A DNA stretch of 64,000 bases, taken from positions 124,001-188,000 of the forward strand of contig CAWBOJ010000005.1 in the NCBI GenBank assembly GCA_963790405.1, written 5' to 3'. Of this stretch, positions 63,190-64,000 are shown in pieces. Below the pieces are notes generated by a model that saw only the letters and a program-made list of their open reading frames with translations, was not told the DNA's origin and did not search any database. The position numbers and the translations under genes were made by a program. Each line of letters opens with the position of its first letter. Position 1 is the stretch's first letter. The stretch is from JBGSMX01 sp963790405 (lineage in GTDB: Bacteria; Actinomycetota; Coriobacteriia; Anaerosomatales; JAGXFU01).

Positions 63190-64000
63190 TTGAAGACACA
63201 TGTCGAGAAGCTGGATGGAAACATCGTCCGGCTCACCGTGACCGTGCCCGCCGATGAGGTGGACGTGGCAATCGACGCGGCCTACAAGTCGATAGCCAAG
63301 AAGATCAAGGTCCCTGGTTTCCGTGCGGGCAAGGCACCTAAGCCCGTGATCGACACACACGTGGGTCGCGAGGCTGTCGATCGCCGATGCCCAAGACGAG
63401 CTGCTCACCAAGAGCTACGGCGATGCACTGGACGCCGAGGAGCATCCGTCCGATCGCCCAGCCGGAGATCGGCGAGTTCGAGCCGCATGGAGCCCGGCAA
63501 GGACTTCGAGTTCGTCGCCGAGGTCGAGGTGCGACCCGAACTCGAGCTCTGTCCTCGGTCGAGGGCCTCAGCATCACCGTGCCCGTCCAAGAAGGCGACC
63601 GAGCGCGAGATCGACGCGCAGATCGACACGATGCGCGAGCGATTCGCCACGCTCGAGCCGGTCGAGGACCGCGGCGTCGCAGGCGGACGACTTCGTGCTC
63701 ATCTCGTTCGTGGGCAAGGTCGACGGCGAGGAGTACGAGGGCAACACCGTCGACAAGTACCTCTACGAGATGAACCGCGGGCTCATGCCTGCGGAGTTCG
63801 ACGAGGGACTCTCGGCGTCGAAGCCGGGTCGAGGAGCGGCTTGTCGCGTTCGAGATTCCGCGAGCACCTCGAGCAACCCGGAGTTCGTGGGCAAGACCGC
63901 GACTTTCGACGTCACCGTTCACGAGATCAAGGCCAAGGTGCTTCCCGACGGTCGACGATGAGTTCGCGTTCGCGGTGGGCGGTTTCGACACCGTCGACGA
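63190..64000 (+). CDS. tig: Trigger factor chaperone (partial at right edge, many frameshifts)
   Basis: Trigger factor is the ribosome-bound peptidyl-prolyl isomerase and chaperone. It starts with TTG at 63190 behind AGGAGG with five-base spacing: KTHVEKLDGNIVRLTVTVPA, then the ribosome-binding signature VPGFRAGKAPKPVI. From ~63379 on the frame changes about every 40-90 bases; the sense is recovered by deleting one base each time at about 63379, 63443, 63486, 63590 and 63680, with more needed later. The PPIase part QADDFVLISFVGKVDGEEYEG and TATFDVTVHEIKAKVLP is then visible. The gene runs past the right edge. Confidence 0.9.
   Translation, partial: MKTHVEKLDGNIVRLTVTVPADEVDVAIDAAYKSIAKKIKVPGFRAGKAPKPVIDTHVGREAVDRRCPRRAAHQELRRCTGRRGASVRSPSRRSASSSRMEPGKDFEFVAEVEVRPELELCPRSRASASPCPSKKATEREIDAQIDTMRERFATLEPVEDRGVAGGRLRAHLVRGQGRRRGVRGQHRRQVPLRDEPRAHACGVRRGTLGVEAGSRSGLSRSRFREHLEQPGVRGQDRDFRRHRSRDQGQGASRRSTMSSRSRWAVSTPST

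Overview
The window is high-GC DNA from what looks like an actinobacterium (Actinomycetota), most likely an anaerobic or microaerophilic Coriobacteriia-like or deep-branching lineage. I infer this from gene content and order, not from a database search. Clues are the order prfB ... ftsE-ftsX-ctpA ... rnr ... smpB-ssrA, the order murI / metallo-beta-lactamase protein / rph / rdgB (the same order as in mycobacteria), the cell-wall-binding type 2 (CWB2) repeats on two giant surface proteins, a two-gene sufC-sufB iron-sulfur system, and -10 boxes that are repeatedly TATACT, TAGAAT or TACAAT.

Layout. 1-5.4 kb: the 5' part of an exported protein leaving the left edge, secA, a ribbon-helix-helix/PIN toxin-antitoxin pair with a palindromic operator, and a small lipoprotein. 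5.5-14.8 kb: a structured leader RNA with terminator, a giant PKD/cadherin-like/CWB2 surface protein, and a class III cyclase fused to a STAND ATPase with a long helical tail. 14.8-17.6 kb: an anchored Ig-like protein, a three-gene DUF2089/membrane/SHOCT operon and an AbrB/PIN toxin-antitoxin pair. 17.7-25.3 kb: housekeeping (prfB, PHP phosphatase, YitT protein, split transketolase, ftsEX, ctpA). 25.5-30.8 kb: the most unusual gene, an exported multicopper oxidase with three CWB2 repeats inside it and a fibronectin III domain plus a di-heme peroxidase at its C-terminus. 31-42 kb: rnr, a cation/proton antiporter, a CBS protein and a sugar kinase in one operon, sufCB, an M42 peptidase, a histidine kinase, smpB and tmRNA. 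42-48.4 kb: a GGDEF/degenerate-EAL protein, several small metabolic or unknown genes, a magnetochrome-like single-heme protein and an L,D-transpeptidase. 48.6-59.1 kb: a nine-gene chemosensory operon containing a DUF4388 protein with MshEN-like motifs and a PilB/GspE-like protein that has lost its ATPase residues. 59.2-64 kb: murI, a metallo-beta-lactamase protein, rph, rdgB, six tRNA genes and the start of the trigger factor gene.

How the parts fit. Three themes stand out. The first is surface redox chemistry: the multicopper oxidase/peroxidase fusion and the magnetochrome-like protein. The second is nucleotide second messengers: a cAMP-type cyclase, a possible cAMP phosphodiesterase beside murI, a GGDEF protein and possible c-di-GMP-binding folds in the chemosensory operon. 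The third is a cell surface built from CWB2 proteins.

Sequence quality. More than a dozen genes, including essential ones (sufC, sufB, rdgB, tig), are broken by single-base indels. Wherever I could align the two frames, nearly all are one-base insertions, dense at 8.5-10.4 kb, 33.7-34.9 kb and 63.4-64 kb. I read them as sequence errors, not gene decay. I saw no CRISPR array, insertion sequence, prophage, rRNA gene or replication origin.
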